Shown here piece after piece: positions 53,109-62,054 of a stretch of 64,000 nt of DNA (its first letter is position 1; the number at the start of each line of letters is the position of its first letter). Position numbers and translations under genes: made by a program. The notes beneath the pieces were generated by a model, which was given only the letters and a program-made list of their open reading frames with translations, was not told the origin of the DNA and did no database searches. Source of the stretch: JAAYCI01 sp964371725 (GTDB taxonomy: Bacteria > Bacillota > Clostridia > Oscillospirales > Ruminococcaceae); the NCBI GenBank assembly GCA_964371725.1, contig CAYJNQ010000001.1, forward strand, positions 62,001-126,000. Direction: 5' to 3'.

Positions 53109-53483
53109 TTATAGCATATGATCGGAAATAGCCCTGCAAATGCCGGCCACATCCACGCGCCCCGTAAACTCGAAGCGAACCTTACCAAGCGATGAAAACC
53201 ACATTTCCAATTCGCTGTCGATGTCAAAAAGGCCGGCACTTTCCACAGAATACACCTGAATTTTCGAGTAGGGAAGCGAGGTGAAATCTTTCTTTTTGCC
53301 CGTGACGCCCTGAATGTTGATGGCGATGGCACGCTTGTTTGTGAACACAACCCCGTCGCGCACGGTGCGATAGCTGGAAAGGATGTGCTCGTTTTGGCCA
53401 AGCAACGGCGTGACAAGCTCGGCGAAATCCTCGTCGGAAACTTGGCGCAGCTTTAAAAAAGTGGCGTTGTTAAAATCAATCAT
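53109..53483 (-). CDS. PH-domain protein (bacterial PH family)
   Basis: The protein has 124 residues. The middle and C-terminal part shows the alternating strands of a bacterial PH domain: GVVFTNKRAIAINIQG, then KIQVYSVESAG and a final helix VAGICRAISDHML. Such small proteins (YvbH/bPH_1) are soluble and of unknown role. CAGGAGG precedes the ATG. It shares an operon with arsC. Confidence 0.82.
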   Translation of the reverse strand: MIDFNNATFLKLRQVSDEDFAELVTPLLGQNEHILSSYRTVRDGVVFTNKRAIAINIQGVTGKKKDFTSLPYSKIQVYSVESAGLFDIDSELEMWFSSLGKVRFEFTGRVDVAGICRAISDHML

Positions 53484-53525
53484 AAGGGCAAAACCTCCTG
53501 TTTTTTTCTGTCAGTCATTGTTTTC

Positions 53526-53555
53526 ATCATACTGCCGCACACAGCGAAATGTCAA
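53526..53555 (-). promoter_or_regulatory. Promoter of the PH-domain/arsC operon
   Basis: On the minus strand TTGACA and TATGAT are separated by 18 bases. Confidence 0.75.
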
Positions 53556-53589
53556 GCCGCAAAGACGCGGCACAAAAGGAAAATCCCCC

Positions 53590-53618
53590 TTGCAATTTGT
53601 GCATTTGTTTGCTACACT
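53590..53618 (+). promoter_or_regulatory. Promoter of the secreted Ser-tract protein
   Basis: TTGCAA and TACACT are separated by 17 bases, about 55 bases before the start codon. Confidence 0.65.
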
Positions 53619-53673
53619 GTGTACAGTGTTTTTAGGAGTATTTTAAATAAATTAAGATAAAAGGGGTATTACC

Positions 53674-54993
53674 ATGACACAAACCAAACGAAATCGCGCG
53701 CTTGCCCTTGTGCTGTGCGCCCTGCTCGCCCTGCTGTTCTCGGTGCCTGCCGGGCTATTTGTAAGCGAGCCCATGCAGGCTTATGCCACAGGTGTTATGA
53801 CGGCAAGCTATGAAGGCGTGGGCGCCACTGCTGGTACAGCTAGATTTAAACTCACTTTGACAGCGCCGGATACTTTTGAAGGGGAGGGAGACGTCTATGA
53901 TATCATGTTCACCCCCACGGGTGGAGCGCAAGGGCCTGAGCTGGGTCCTGTAACCGTTGCCTCCGGATTCACGGATACTTTCACCTTTGAAGTGGATGCT
54001 TCAAGCGCCACCACTGCCGGGGAGTTCTCGTTCACCTATACTCCCATCAATCCCGGCGCCATTTCCGGAGCACTCACGGCCACCGTTGCCTACGCCCCTC
54101 CCGCACCCCAAGCCGTGCCCTTCGTAGGGGTTCTCTTAGCTCCCCCTAATCAATTTAGCATAGAGGCAAAAACAACAGACAACACCATCAACGGCGGCAA
54201 CTTCCCCGCCGGCACCATGCGACTCCTCGCCCCAGACGGTAGCGAAGCGGCCACAGCGATTACAACAGACGGCACTGCCTCCTTTGTGAATTTCGCCACC
54301 TTTAATGGTTACTCACAAGACACCACCTACACCCTAAAATTCACCCCCACAGATACAGTAAACTATACTCAGAGCACTGCCACCATTGAGGTGAAGTATG
54401 CTTCGTACGATGTTCCCACTATAGACCCCAGCGCCGCCTCCTACAGTGTGGATGTTGCCAATGTGCAGGTTTCTTCGGTGCCCACAGGATTCACGTTCCG
54501 CGCTTCTGCTTTCAACGCCAGCGATTATGGCCAAAGCACCCGCTACGCAATGGGCGAAGCACTGGCAAATAAGGTGGCTGCCTCCGGCCTTCCCGCCGGG
54601 AAACTGGTTGGCCTGTACGACTTTTCATTCATCCCTGACGGTGGAGATGAAACACCGTATGCGGGCAGCGAAACCTTCCGGCTCACCATTCCCATTTCCG
54701 GCGTAGCCAATGGTGAAACCGTCACTTTCCTGCACTACAAAGGCGCCCACCCGGAACCCATGCTTTTTGAGTCTATCGAGGCCGAATACATCAATGCCAT
54801 CGTGCAAAACGGCGTTGCCACCATCGAAGTGACCAGCCTTTCCCCGTTTGGCTTGTATGTAAACCCGTCCTCCAGCAGTTCCAGTTCTAGCTCTAGCTCT
54901 AGCTCTAGCTCCAGCTCCAGTTCCAGCACCACAACCCCCACATCGACCGCCACCACCACGGCGCTTAGCCCACAAACAGGCGTGTATGCTTAG
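53674..54993 (+). CDS. Secreted protein with Ser tract and incomplete sorting motif
   Basis: The protein has 439 residues. A signal peptide (about 1-38, cleavage near MQAYA) is followed by beta-rich Ig-like regions (about 45-240), a further domain (about 245-395) and a tract of 20 consecutive serines (399-418). A Thr-rich spacer leads to LSPQTG, which resembles a sortase signal of the S/NPxTG class. However, the protein ends three residues later, without the membrane helix and basic tail that sorting needs. It may be released, or the sorting signal may be truncated. AAGGGG precedes the ATG. Base usage and Thr/Ala/Ser richness differ from neighbouring genes. Confidence 0.85.
   Translation: MTQTKRNRALALVLCALLALLFSVPAGLFVSEPMQAYATGVMTASYEGVGATAGTARFKLTLTAPDTFEGEGDVYDIMFTPTGGAQGPELGPVTVASGFTDTFTFEVDASSATTAGEFSFTYTPINPGAISGALTATVAYAPPAPQAVPFVGVLLAPPNQFSIEAKTTDNTINGGNFPAGTMRLLAPDGSEAATAITTDGTASFVNFATFNGYSQDTTYTLKFTPTDTVNYTQSTATIEVKYASYDVPTIDPSAASYSVDVANVQVSSVPTGFTFRASAFNASDYGQSTRYAMGEALANKVAASGLPAGKLVGLYDFSFIPDGGDETPYAGSETFRLTIPISGVANGETVTFLHYKGAHPEPMLFESIEAEYINAIVQNGVATIEVTSLSPFGLYVNPSSSSSSSSSSSSSSSSSSSSTTTPTSTATTTALSPQTGVYA
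54868..54927 (+). repeat. Serine-codon hexanucleotide repeat
   Basis: Twenty serine codons alternate TCN and AGY. Four exact TCTAGC units at 54886-54909 are flanked by near copies, so the tract could change length by slippage in steps of two residues. Confidence 0.9.
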
Positions 54994-55023
54994 CAGGGTG
55001 TTTCACGAATTTGAATGAACCAT

Positions 55024-55077
55024 AAAACCGCCCTTTGTTTTAAACGTGCACAAGCACCCAAAACAAAGGGCGGTTTT
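55024..55077 (+). terminator. Strong terminator behind the secreted protein gene
   Basis: An 18-base perfect stem with A-rich start and TTTT end, 30 bases after the stop codon. Confidence 0.92.
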
Positions 55078-55163
55078 CTGCCTCTATACACCCCACCAAG
55101 TGGCCAAAAGACATTTTTAAAACAACGTCTTTTTGTTAAAAAAAACGCCCGGAAGCACAGATA

Positions 55164-55192
55164 TCGACAAACCGGAAATGCTGTGTTATAAT
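55164..55192 (+). promoter_or_regulatory. Promoter of the HD-GYP/fumarase operon
   Basis: TCGACA and a perfect TATAAT are separated by 17 bases. The -10 box supplies an ATG at 55191 that must not be read as a start codon. Confidence 0.8.
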
Positions 55193-55268
55193 GCAAAATA
55201 AGCAGGGCTATCGCACAAGAAGACACGCGAAAAGTGTCCTTGCAAAAGGAAGAAATGGGAATCGAGCT

Positions 55269-56750
55269 ATGACACAGGAATTTACGGAAAAATTGTTGGA
55301 AATCAGCATTGCGTTGGCCTCGGAGCAAAACCGCGAGGCTTTGTTGGAGCGCATTTTAACCGCGGCCATGGATTTAACCTCTTGCGACGGTGGCACATTG
55401 TATATCAAAAATGGGGATGCACTGGATTTTAAAGTGATGATCACCCATTCGCAAAATGTGCTGCAAGGTGGAGGCCATGGAAAAATTTTGTTGCCACCGG
55501 TTCCCTTGGAAAAAAGCAATGTATGCGCCTATTCTGTTTTGGAAAAAAGAATTATCAATATACCGGATGTGTACGACAGCGACCTGTTTGATTTTGCAGG
55601 CCCCCTTCGTTACGACGCCCTCACGGGCTACAAAACCACCTCGATGATGGTGGTGCCCATGGAAAACAACTACGGCGAAATCATTGGTGTGATGCAGCTT
55701 ATCAATGCACAGAACGAGGCCGGTGCCATCACAGCCTTCAATCCTTCGGCCAAAATATTTGTGCAAGCGCTGGCTTCGCAGGCGGCCATTTGTCTCACCA
55801 ATATGCACTACACTGTGCAGGTGGAAGATTTGATGGAGTCCATTGTGCGCACCATTTCCGCGGCCATTCACTTGCGCTCGCCCTACAATGTAACGCACAC
55901 GAACAACATGGTGCAATATGCGCAAAATTTTATTGCTTGGCTAAACAGGCAGAGCGATGTGGCCTGGGAATTTTCAGATTTAGACGAACGCCTGTTTGTG
56001 TTAAGCATCTGGTTGCATGACATTGGCAAATTGATTACCCCCCTTGAAATCATGAATAAATCCACTCGCCTCGATTTTCGCTATGACGGGATGATGGCAA
56101 AGCTGGATTATATTTCGCTTTCCGAAGAAGTAAACGCCTTACGAAGCGGCCAAGATCCACAACCATTGATTGACGAAGTGGAGCGCGTGCGTGCCTTTGT
56201 GCAGGACGTGAACACCATGGGGTATCTGGATGAAGATACCCTTGCCAAGGTGCACCTTTTGGCAGGCAAAACCTATTCAACCAGGCGCGGTGTAGCCTGT
56301 GCCTGGTTTACAAAGGACGAGCTGGAGGCCCTGTCGATACGCAAGGGCACACTCACCGATAAAGAGCGCGACATCATGCAGGAACACGCCGTTTTAACAG
56401 AAAAAATTCTAAGCAAAATGAATTTCTGGGGCGAGTATGAAAAAGTGCCGCGCTGGGCCACAAAGCATCACGAGCTTTTAGATGGCACGGGATATCCGAA
56501 ACAGCTTTGTGCCGAGGAGATTGACAAAGAAGCGCGCCTTTTGACCATATTGGATATTTACGATGGGCTCATCTCCAACGATCGCCCCTACAAAAAACCG
56601 TGTTCACAAGAAAAAACCTTGGCCATCATGAACGAGATGGTGAACGCAAACAAGCTGGATGGGCCGATTTTCAATCTGTTTGTACAAAGCAAAGCTTGGG
56701 AAGGCAAAGACGACGAGGGCGTTATCGGCGTATTGGAGGGCATCTTGTAA
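55269..56750 (+). CDS. GAF / HD-GYP domain phosphodiesterase
   Basis: The protein has 493 residues. A GAF domain occupies about 10-180 and an HD-GYP domain about 195-490. The metal-binding H250-D251 lies in LHDIGK and the second signature is HHELLDGTGYP near 400-410. Such proteins usually hydrolyse cyclic di-GMP. Between HDIGK and GYP there are about 155 residues instead of the usual 60, owing to an extra segment of about 95 residues. The start at 55269 is preferred because the earlier in-frame ATG is in the promoter. It lies 42 bases before the fumarase genes. Confidence 0.9.
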   Translation: MTQEFTEKLLEISIALASEQNREALLERILTAAMDLTSCDGGTLYIKNGDALDFKVMITHSQNVLQGGGHGKILLPPVPLEKSNVCAYSVLEKRIINIPDVYDSDLFDFAGPLRYDALTGYKTTSMMVVPMENNYGEIIGVMQLINAQNEAGAITAFNPSAKIFVQALASQAAICLTNMHYTVQVEDLMESIVRTISAAIHLRSPYNVTHTNNMVQYAQNFIAWLNRQSDVAWEFSDLDERLFVLSIWLHDIGKLITPLEIMNKSTRLDFRYDGMMAKLDYISLSEEVNALRSGQDPQPLIDEVERVRAFVQDVNTMGYLDEDTLAKVHLLAGKTYSTRRGVACAWFTKDELEALSIRKGTLTDKERDIMQEHAVLTEKILSKMNFWGEYEKVPRWATKHHELLDGTGYPKQLCAEEIDKEARLLTILDIYDGLISNDRPYKKPCSQEKTLAIMNEMVNANKLDGPIFNLFVQSKAWEGKDDEGVIGVLEGIL

Positions 56751-56792
56751 GCTGTGCCCGGCGTTATTGCGGCTACCGAGGGGAGGAACCAC

Positions 56793-57635
56793 ATGAGAAC
56801 CATATTGGCATCGGACATCACAAACGCAGTTCACAGCCTTTGCATAGAAGCCTGTGAGAAACTGCCGCAGGATGTGGCCGATTGCTTGAACACATATGCT
56901 AAAAACGAGCCGTGGCCGCCTGCTGCGGCCACTTTGTTGCGTCTTTGCGAAAATGCACAGCTTGCCAAAGACGAACACCGACCACTTTGCCAAGACACGG
57001 GCATGTGCTGTGTGTTTGCAGAACTTGGGCAAGAGGTGCACCTTGAAGGCGGCGATTTCTACGAGGCTGTGAACGAGGGGGTGCGCCGCGGCTATACCGA
57101 AGGATATCTGCGCAAATCCATTGTAAAAGACCCCTTGCGCCGCCAAAATACAGGCGACAATACACCTGCCTTTGTGCATGTGAATTTGGTTTTGGGAGAC
57201 CGGTTGCACCTGCATGTGGCACCCAAGGGCATCGGCTCTGAAAACATGAGCCGCCTTGCCATGCTGCCACCTTCGGCTGGCGAAGCGGGTGTTTTGGATT
57301 TTGTAGTGGAAACTGTGCGTATTGCAGGCGGCAACCCTTGCCCACCTGTTGTGGTGGGGGTTGGCATTGGCGGCAATTTCGACCGCGCACCGCTTCTTGC
57401 CAAGCGCGCCTTGCTTCGCCCTGTGAATGCACGCCACGAGGACGCCTATTATGCCGCTTTGGAGGAAAAGCTTTTGCAACGCATCAATTCTCTTGGCATT
57501 GGACCACAGGGGTTTGGCGGCAAAACAACAGCTTTGTGCGTTTCCATTGAAACAGCGCCCACGCACATTGCAGGCTTGCCCGTGGCCGTCAACTTGAATT
57601 GCCATGCTGCGCGCCATGCCTCGCAGATTCTATAA
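56793..57635 (+). CDS. Class I fumarate hydratase, alpha subunit
   Basis: The protein has 280 residues, the normal length of the alpha chain of the two-subunit iron-sulfur fumarase/L-tartrate dehydratase family. CQDTGMCCVF, GGNPCPPVVVGVGIGGNFD and FGGKTTALCVS carry cysteines in the places expected for the 4Fe-4S cluster. It interconverts fumarate and malate. GGGAGG precedes the ATG at 56793. The beta chain follows after 20 bases. The tartrate enzyme is an alternative. Confidence 0.9.
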   Translation: MRTILASDITNAVHSLCIEACEKLPQDVADCLNTYAKNEPWPPAAATLLRLCENAQLAKDEHRPLCQDTGMCCVFAELGQEVHLEGGDFYEAVNEGVRRGYTEGYLRKSIVKDPLRRQNTGDNTPAFVHVNLVLGDRLHLHVAPKGIGSENMSRLAMLPPSAGEAGVLDFVVETVRIAGGNPCPPVVVGVGIGGNFDRAPLLAKRALLRPVNARHEDAYYAALEEKLLQRINSLGIGPQGFGGKTTALCVSIETAPTHIAGLPVAVNLNCHAARHASQIL

Positions 57636-57655
57636 GCGCAAAGGAGACAGGCATT

Positions 57656-58216
57656 ATGGAAAAAATTTTGCACACACCCTTTTTAAAACAACAAGCCGAG
57701 GCCTTGCGTGCAGGGGACAGCGTTCTTTTAAGTGGAACCGTTTACACCGCACGTGATGCGGCACACGCACGTTTGCTTGCCCTGCTGAACGCCGGAAAAG
57801 AGCTGCCGTTCCCGCTTGAAAATGCCATTGTGTTTTATGTGGGCCCCACGCCCGCAAAACCGGGCGAAGTGATGGGTAGTGCCGGGCCCACAACCAGCTA
57901 CCGCATGGATGCATACACCCCGCCCCTGCTACGCGCAGGTTTGCGTGGTATGATTGGCAAGGGCGCGCGCAATGAAGAAGTGTTGGCCGCAATGCGCGAA
58001 AACAGCGCTGTTTATTTTGGCGCACTTGGCGGCGCCGGTGCTTTATTAAGCAGCTGTGTGAAGGCCTGCCGTGTTGTGTGTTATGAAGACTTAGGCCCCG
58101 AAGCCGTGCATGAATTGCAAGTGGAAAATTTTCCGCTTACAGTGGCTGTAGATTGCCGTGGAGAAAGTTTGTACGAAACCGGGCCAAAGGCCTATTTGGA
58201 AAGTTTGTGCAACTAG
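57656..58216 (+). CDS. Class I fumarate hydratase, beta subunit
   Basis: The protein has 186 residues with the swivelling beta domain: LRAGDSVLLSGTVYTARDAAHARL (in parts), FYVGPTPAKPGEVMGSAGPTTSYRMD and the catalytic-site GKGAR. It completes the active site together with the alpha chain. AAAGGAG precedes the ATG. Last gene of the operon. Confidence 0.93.
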   Translation: MEKILHTPFLKQQAEALRAGDSVLLSGTVYTARDAAHARLLALLNAGKELPFPLENAIVFYVGPTPAKPGEVMGSAGPTTSYRMDAYTPPLLRAGLRGMIGKGARNEEVLAAMRENSAVYFGALGGAGALLSSCVKACRVVCYEDLGPEAVHELQVENFPLTVAVDCRGESLYETGPKAYLESLCN

Positions 58217-58249
58217 CACAGCAAGCAACCATGCCGGTGCTTGCCAACA

Positions 58250-58282
58250 AAAAGGCCGTGGGGCGTTGCCCCACGGCCTTTT
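58250..58282 (+). terminator. Bidirectional terminator between fumarase and the phosphate transporter
   Basis: A 14-base perfect stem with AAAA and TTTT ends between convergent genes. Confidence 0.92.
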
Positions 58283-58286
58283 GATT

Positions 58287-60053
58287 TTATAATCGACCAA
58301 AATACTGTAAGTTGTATTGAACACGCAACTCGTTGTCCTCTGTTTGAGCCAGCGTTTGCAACTCTTTGTGCAGAGAGTGCAAATCCTCTGCCCCGCTTTC
58401 GTGTGAAAGCAAGCGCGTGGCAATGCCCGAGCAATGGTCGGAGATGCGTTCGTAATCGGCCAGAACCGTGAGGAAAACAATGCCCGCTTCCATGTTGCAC
58501 ACACCTTTTTTCAACCGTTCGATGTGGCGGTCACGCAAGGTTTCGCATATGGCGTCAATGGTTTCTTCCAGTGGTTCCACACGTTTTGCAATCTCGTCGC
58601 TCTCGTTTTCGAAGGCCTCGGTAGACAAGCGCAAAATCTCGCCCACGGCCTCGCTTAAAACAGAAAGCTCGTTTTGTGCATCGCTTGAAAAAACAATGCC
58701 CTTGTCATACACTTCGCCACCGCGCTCGAGAATGTTTACAAAATGGTCACCAATGCGTTCATAGTCCGTTACAAACCCAAATAGTTTTGTCACTTCACGG
58801 CTTTCATACTCACTCATATCCATCCCATTCATGTTGATGAGATAGTTTGTTACTTTCACTTCCAGTTGGTCCATGATACCCTCACGCCGCTGGGTGATAT
58901 CGGCCCTCTCGCGCGCATAATGCACAAGGTTTTCAACGGAATCAACCTGCATGGCCTGGCCCATTTTAGCCATTTGCAAAACGGCTCTGTGTGCTTGTGC
59001 CAAAGCCAAAGACGGGCTATGGTAGAGGCGCTCGTCCAAGTGCACACTCTCTTCAAGTTCGGGATGTTCTTCGCCGGGCTTGTCTCGCACAGTAAACTCT
59101 GCCAAACGCACCAGCCATTTTGAAAATGGCAGGAAAATCAACGTTGCCAGCACATTGAACAAGAGATGGAAATTGGCCACATCGCCCGTAGTAATGGAGG
59201 CATCCCAGTTGGAAAACCCGATCAGTCCCTCAATCAAATAGATGATAACGATGAACAATGTGGTGCCGATGACATTGAAATATAAGTGGCAGAAAGCCAC
59301 ACGTTTTGCGGCTTTTGAGGTGCCGATGCAAGCGATGAGCCCCGTGGCACAGGTGCCGATGTTCTGGCCCAAGATGATGGGAATGGCACTGCTCCAAGTG
59401 ACCACGCCCGTGATGGTGAGTGCCTGTAAGATGCCCACTGAGGCCGACGAGGATTGCACGGCCACCGTGATGAGCAAACCTGCCAAAATGCCAAGTACAG
59501 GATTTTGCAAGCTGGCAAATACTTCGGCAAAGAGCGGGCTTTCGCGCAAAGGATGCACGGCCGCTTCCATAGCAAACATACCACTGAACAAAACACCGAA
59601 CCCCAGCATGATTTGCCCAACATTTCTGCGTTTGGCATTTTTATTAAAGATATATAAAATCATGCCAATGAAGGCAATTGAAGGCGCCAGCGTGGACGGT
59701 TTTAGCAGAAGCAAAAAGAAATTATCGCTGGTGATGCTTGTGAGGCGCAAAAGTTGAGCCGTCACCGTGGTGCCGATGTTCGCACCCATCACCACGCCCA
59801 CGGCCTGTTGCAATTGCATAATGCCGCTGTTTACAAGCCCGATGATGATAACCGTGGTTCCCGAGGAAGACTGCAAAAGTGCCGTGGCCACAGCCCCAAA
59901 CAAAACCCCTCGTCCTGTGGAGGAAGTGAGTTTTTGCAAGACACTTTCCGTGCGCCCGCCCGCAATTTTTTCAAGCCCGGTTCCCATCACGTTCATGCCA
60001 TACAAAAACAGGGCAAGCCCCCCGGCCAGGCTTACAAAACTAAAAAAATTCAT
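58287..60053 (-). CDS. Na+/phosphate cotransporter family protein with PhoU-like domain
   Basis: The protein has 588 residues. The first 330 form two inverted Na/Pi cotransporter repeats with the QSSSGTT and QSSSAS motifs in membrane hairpins. The C-terminal 230 residues are a helical PhoU-like domain, cytoplasmic and probably regulatory. It should import phosphate with sodium. GAGGAAA precedes the ATG. It is transcribed alone. Confidence 0.93.
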   Translation of the reverse strand: MNFFSFVSLAGGLALFLYGMNVMGTGLEKIAGGRTESVLQKLTSSTGRGVLFGAVATALLQSSSGTTVIIIGLVNSGIMQLQQAVGVVMGANIGTTVTAQLLRLTSITSDNFFLLLLKPSTLAPSIAFIGMILYIFNKNAKRRNVGQIMLGFGVLFSGMFAMEAAVHPLRESPLFAEVFASLQNPVLGILAGLLITVAVQSSSASVGILQALTITGVVTWSSAIPIILGQNIGTCATGLIACIGTSKAAKRVAFCHLYFNVIGTTLFIVIIYLIEGLIGFSNWDASITTGDVANFHLLFNVLATLIFLPFSKWLVRLAEFTVRDKPGEEHPELEESVHLDERLYHSPSLALAQAHRAVLQMAKMGQAMQVDSVENLVHYARERADITQRREGIMDQLEVKVTNYLINMNGMDMSEYESREVTKLFGFVTDYERIGDHFVNILERGGEVYDKGIVFSSDAQNELSVLSEAVGEILRLSTEAFENESDEIAKRVEPLEETIDAICETLRDRHIERLKKGVCNMEAGIVFLTVLADYERISDHCSGIATRLLSHESGAEDLHSLHKELQTLAQTEDNELRVQYNLQYFGRL

Positions 60054-60145
60054 ATGTTTCCTCTTCGTATTTCTTCAATTTCATCTGCGTAAAAAAAAGA
60101 CACTTCCCGATGACAACCCGAAAATCCCTTTCATACTTCTCTTCT

Positions 60146-60174
60146 ATTATACCCCCTCACGTATGGGGTTTCAA
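60146..60174 (-). promoter_or_regulatory. Promoter of the Na/Pi cotransporter gene
   Basis: On the minus strand TTGAAA and a perfect TATAAT are separated by 17 bases; the spacer is itself a near-palindrome (CCCCATACGTGAGGGGG). Confidence 0.8.
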
Positions 60175-60224
60175 TGAAAATCTTACAGAAAATTCATAGG
60201 GAGCAAGCAAAAAGAACATAACTT

Positions 60225-60258
60225 GGGGCTGTGACGAAACGAGATGCGTCACAGCCCC
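60225..60258 (-). terminator. Terminator of the transketolase operon
   Basis: A 12-base perfect stem with a 10-base loop, 18 bases past the stop codon of the last gene. Confidence 0.8.
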
Positions 60259-60276
60259 CTTATGATGTTTGATTTG

Positions 60277-61221
60277 CTAGGCTTGTACCATTTCTTTTGC
60301 GCGTTTTACAATGTTTTCGCTGTGTAAGCCGAATTCTTTTAGCAAAGAAACAGCGCTGCCGGAATGGCCGAACTCATCCTCGATACCGATGCGGCACACG
60401 GGCACAGGGCACGAAGTTGCCACACAGGATGCCACAGCTTCCCCAAGCCCGCCGATTACGCTGTGCTCTTCGGCCGTTATGATTCGTTTGCACTCTTTGG
60501 CCGCTTTCAAAACCAGTTCTTCATCCAGTGGTTTAATCGTAGCCATATTGATGACCCGAGCCGAGATGCCGTCTTGCTGCAAGGCCTTTGCGGCTTCCAG
60601 CGCCTCCCACACGAGAAGGCCGTTTGCAATGATGGCAATGTCATCCCCCTCGGTAAGTTGTTCACCTTTTCCAATTTCAAAAGTGTAGTCCTCTTCGGGG
60701 TTGAACACAGGCACGGCAAGGCGCCCAAAACGCATATACACAGGTCCATCGTGGAGATAGGCCGCATGCACGGCCGCTTTCGCTTGCACGTCGTCTGCCG
60801 GGCAGATAACGGTCATGCCGGGGATGGAACGCATAAGGGCAAAATCTTCGTTGCATTGGTGCGAAGCACCGTCTTCACCCACACTGATACCGCCATGAGT
60901 GGCACCAATTTTCACGTTGAGGTACGGGTACCCAATAGAGTTGCGTACTTGCTCAAATGCACGGCCCGCAGCAAACATGGCAAAGGTGGAGGCAAAAGGC
61001 ACAAGGCCACTTGCAGCCATGCCGGCGGCCACACCCATCATGTTGCTTTCGGCAATGCCGCAGTTGATGAAACGCTCGGGATATGCCTTGTTCAAAACGC
61101 CGGTTTTCGTGGCGGCGCTCAGGTCTGCATCCAGCACATACACATTTTCGTATTTTTCGGCCAAGGCCACAAGTGCGTTTCCATAGCTGTCTCTTGTGGC
61201 AATTTTTTTCATGTCGCCCAT
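60277..61221 (-). CDS. tktB: Transketolase, C-terminal subunit
   Basis: The protein has 314 residues and contains the pyrimidine-binding and C-terminal transketolase domains. It begins near KKIATRDSYGNALVAL and includes the catalytic-site GATHGGISVGEDGASHQ and FASTFAMFAAGRAFEQVRNS. Clostridia often split transketolase into two chains. The ATG at 61221 follows AAGGGGG with eight-base spacing and begins one base after the stop codon of the N-terminal chain. Last gene of the operon. Confidence 0.94.
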   Translation of the reverse strand: MGDMKKIATRDSYGNALVALAEKYENVYVLDADLSAATKTGVLNKAYPERFINCGIAESNMMGVAAGMAASGLVPFASTFAMFAAGRAFEQVRNSIGYPYLNVKIGATHGGISVGEDGASHQCNEDFALMRSIPGMTVICPADDVQAKAAVHAAYLHDGPVYMRFGRLAVPVFNPEEDYTFEIGKGEQLTEGDDIAIIANGLLVWEALEAAKALQQDGISARVINMATIKPLDEELVLKAAKECKRIITAEEHSVIGGLGEAVASCVATSCPVPVCRIGIEDEFGHSGSAVSLLKEFGLHSENIVKRAKEMVQA

Positions 61222-61222
61222 C

Positions 61223-62053
61223 TTAGGCACCCCCTTTTAGCTCTTCGCAAGCACGCTTGTGCTCTTCGTCATTCGGGGCTTTTCCGTGCCAAGAGGCCTG
61301 CCCTTCCATGAAGCTCACACCCTTGCCTTTTACGGTTTTGGCCAAAATGGCCGTGGGTTTGCCTTTCACTGTACGCGCCTTTGTAAACGCATCTTTGATT
61401 TCGGCCATATTGTGCCCGTCGATGCAAATCACCTCGAAGCCAAAGGCGCGCATTTTCTCGTCTACCGGGGCTGTATTCATCACATCTTTTGTGGCTCCAT
61501 CAATTTGCAAACCGTTTAAATCAATGATGACACACAGGTTATCCAGCTTATAGTGGCCGGCAAACAAAAATGCTTCCCAGCATTGTCCCTCGGCCAATTC
61601 TCCGTCGCCCAAAAGGGTGTATACACGGTGGGTTTTACCCTGTTTTTGTGCTGCCACGGCCATACCGCAAGCTGTGGAAACACCTTGGCCAAGGCTGCCC
61701 GTGCTCATATCCACACCGGGTGTCATGCGCATACTTGGATGGCCTTGTAGATGGCAGCCGGGTTTACGCAAGCCTAAAAGGTCGCTTACCGGAAAGAAGC
61801 CTTTGTGGGCCAAGGCCGCATACAAGCCGGGGGCCGTGTGCCCTTTGCTCAGCACAAAACGGTCGCGGTTTTCGTCTTTTGGGTTTTGGGGGTCCACATT
61901 CATCTCGTCAAAATACAACACCGTAAAAATGTCTGCAGCACCAAGGCTTCCACCCGGATGCCCGCTGCCGGCGGCGTGCGTGGCATCCACAATGCCAAGG
62001 CGCACTTTCTTAGCCATCGCTTCCAATGCCAAAATTGGGTTTTCGTGCATCAT
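61223..62053 (-). CDS. tktA: Transketolase, N-terminal subunit
   Basis: The protein has 276 residues and is the thiamine-diphosphate-binding half: SGHPGGSLGAADIF, SKGHTAPGLYAAL, TGSLGQGVSTACGMA and LLGDGELAEGQCWEA. With the next gene it forms a full transketolase that moves two-carbon units between sugar phosphates. GGAGG, which overlaps the end of the aldolase gene, precedes tandem ATG codons. Confidence 0.95.
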   Translation of the reverse strand: MMHENPILALEAMAKKVRLGIVDATHAAGSGHPGGSLGAADIFTVLYFDEMNVDPQNPKDENRDRFVLSKGHTAPGLYAALAHKGFFPVSDLLGLRKPGCHLQGHPSMRMTPGVDMSTGSLGQGVSTACGMAVAAQKQGKTHRVYTLLGDGELAEGQCWEAFLFAGHYKLDNLCVIIDLNGLQIDGATKDVMNTAPVDEKMRAFGFEVICIDGHNMAEIKDAFTKARTVKGKPTAILAKTVKGKGVSFMEGQASWHGKAPNDEEHKRACEELKGGA

Positions 62054-62054
62054 T

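Noticed and set aside
55191..55268. N-terminal extension of the HD-GYP protein from the ATG at 55191
   Set aside because: This ATG is part of a TATAAT box with a -35 at 17-base spacing, so it precedes the transcription start.
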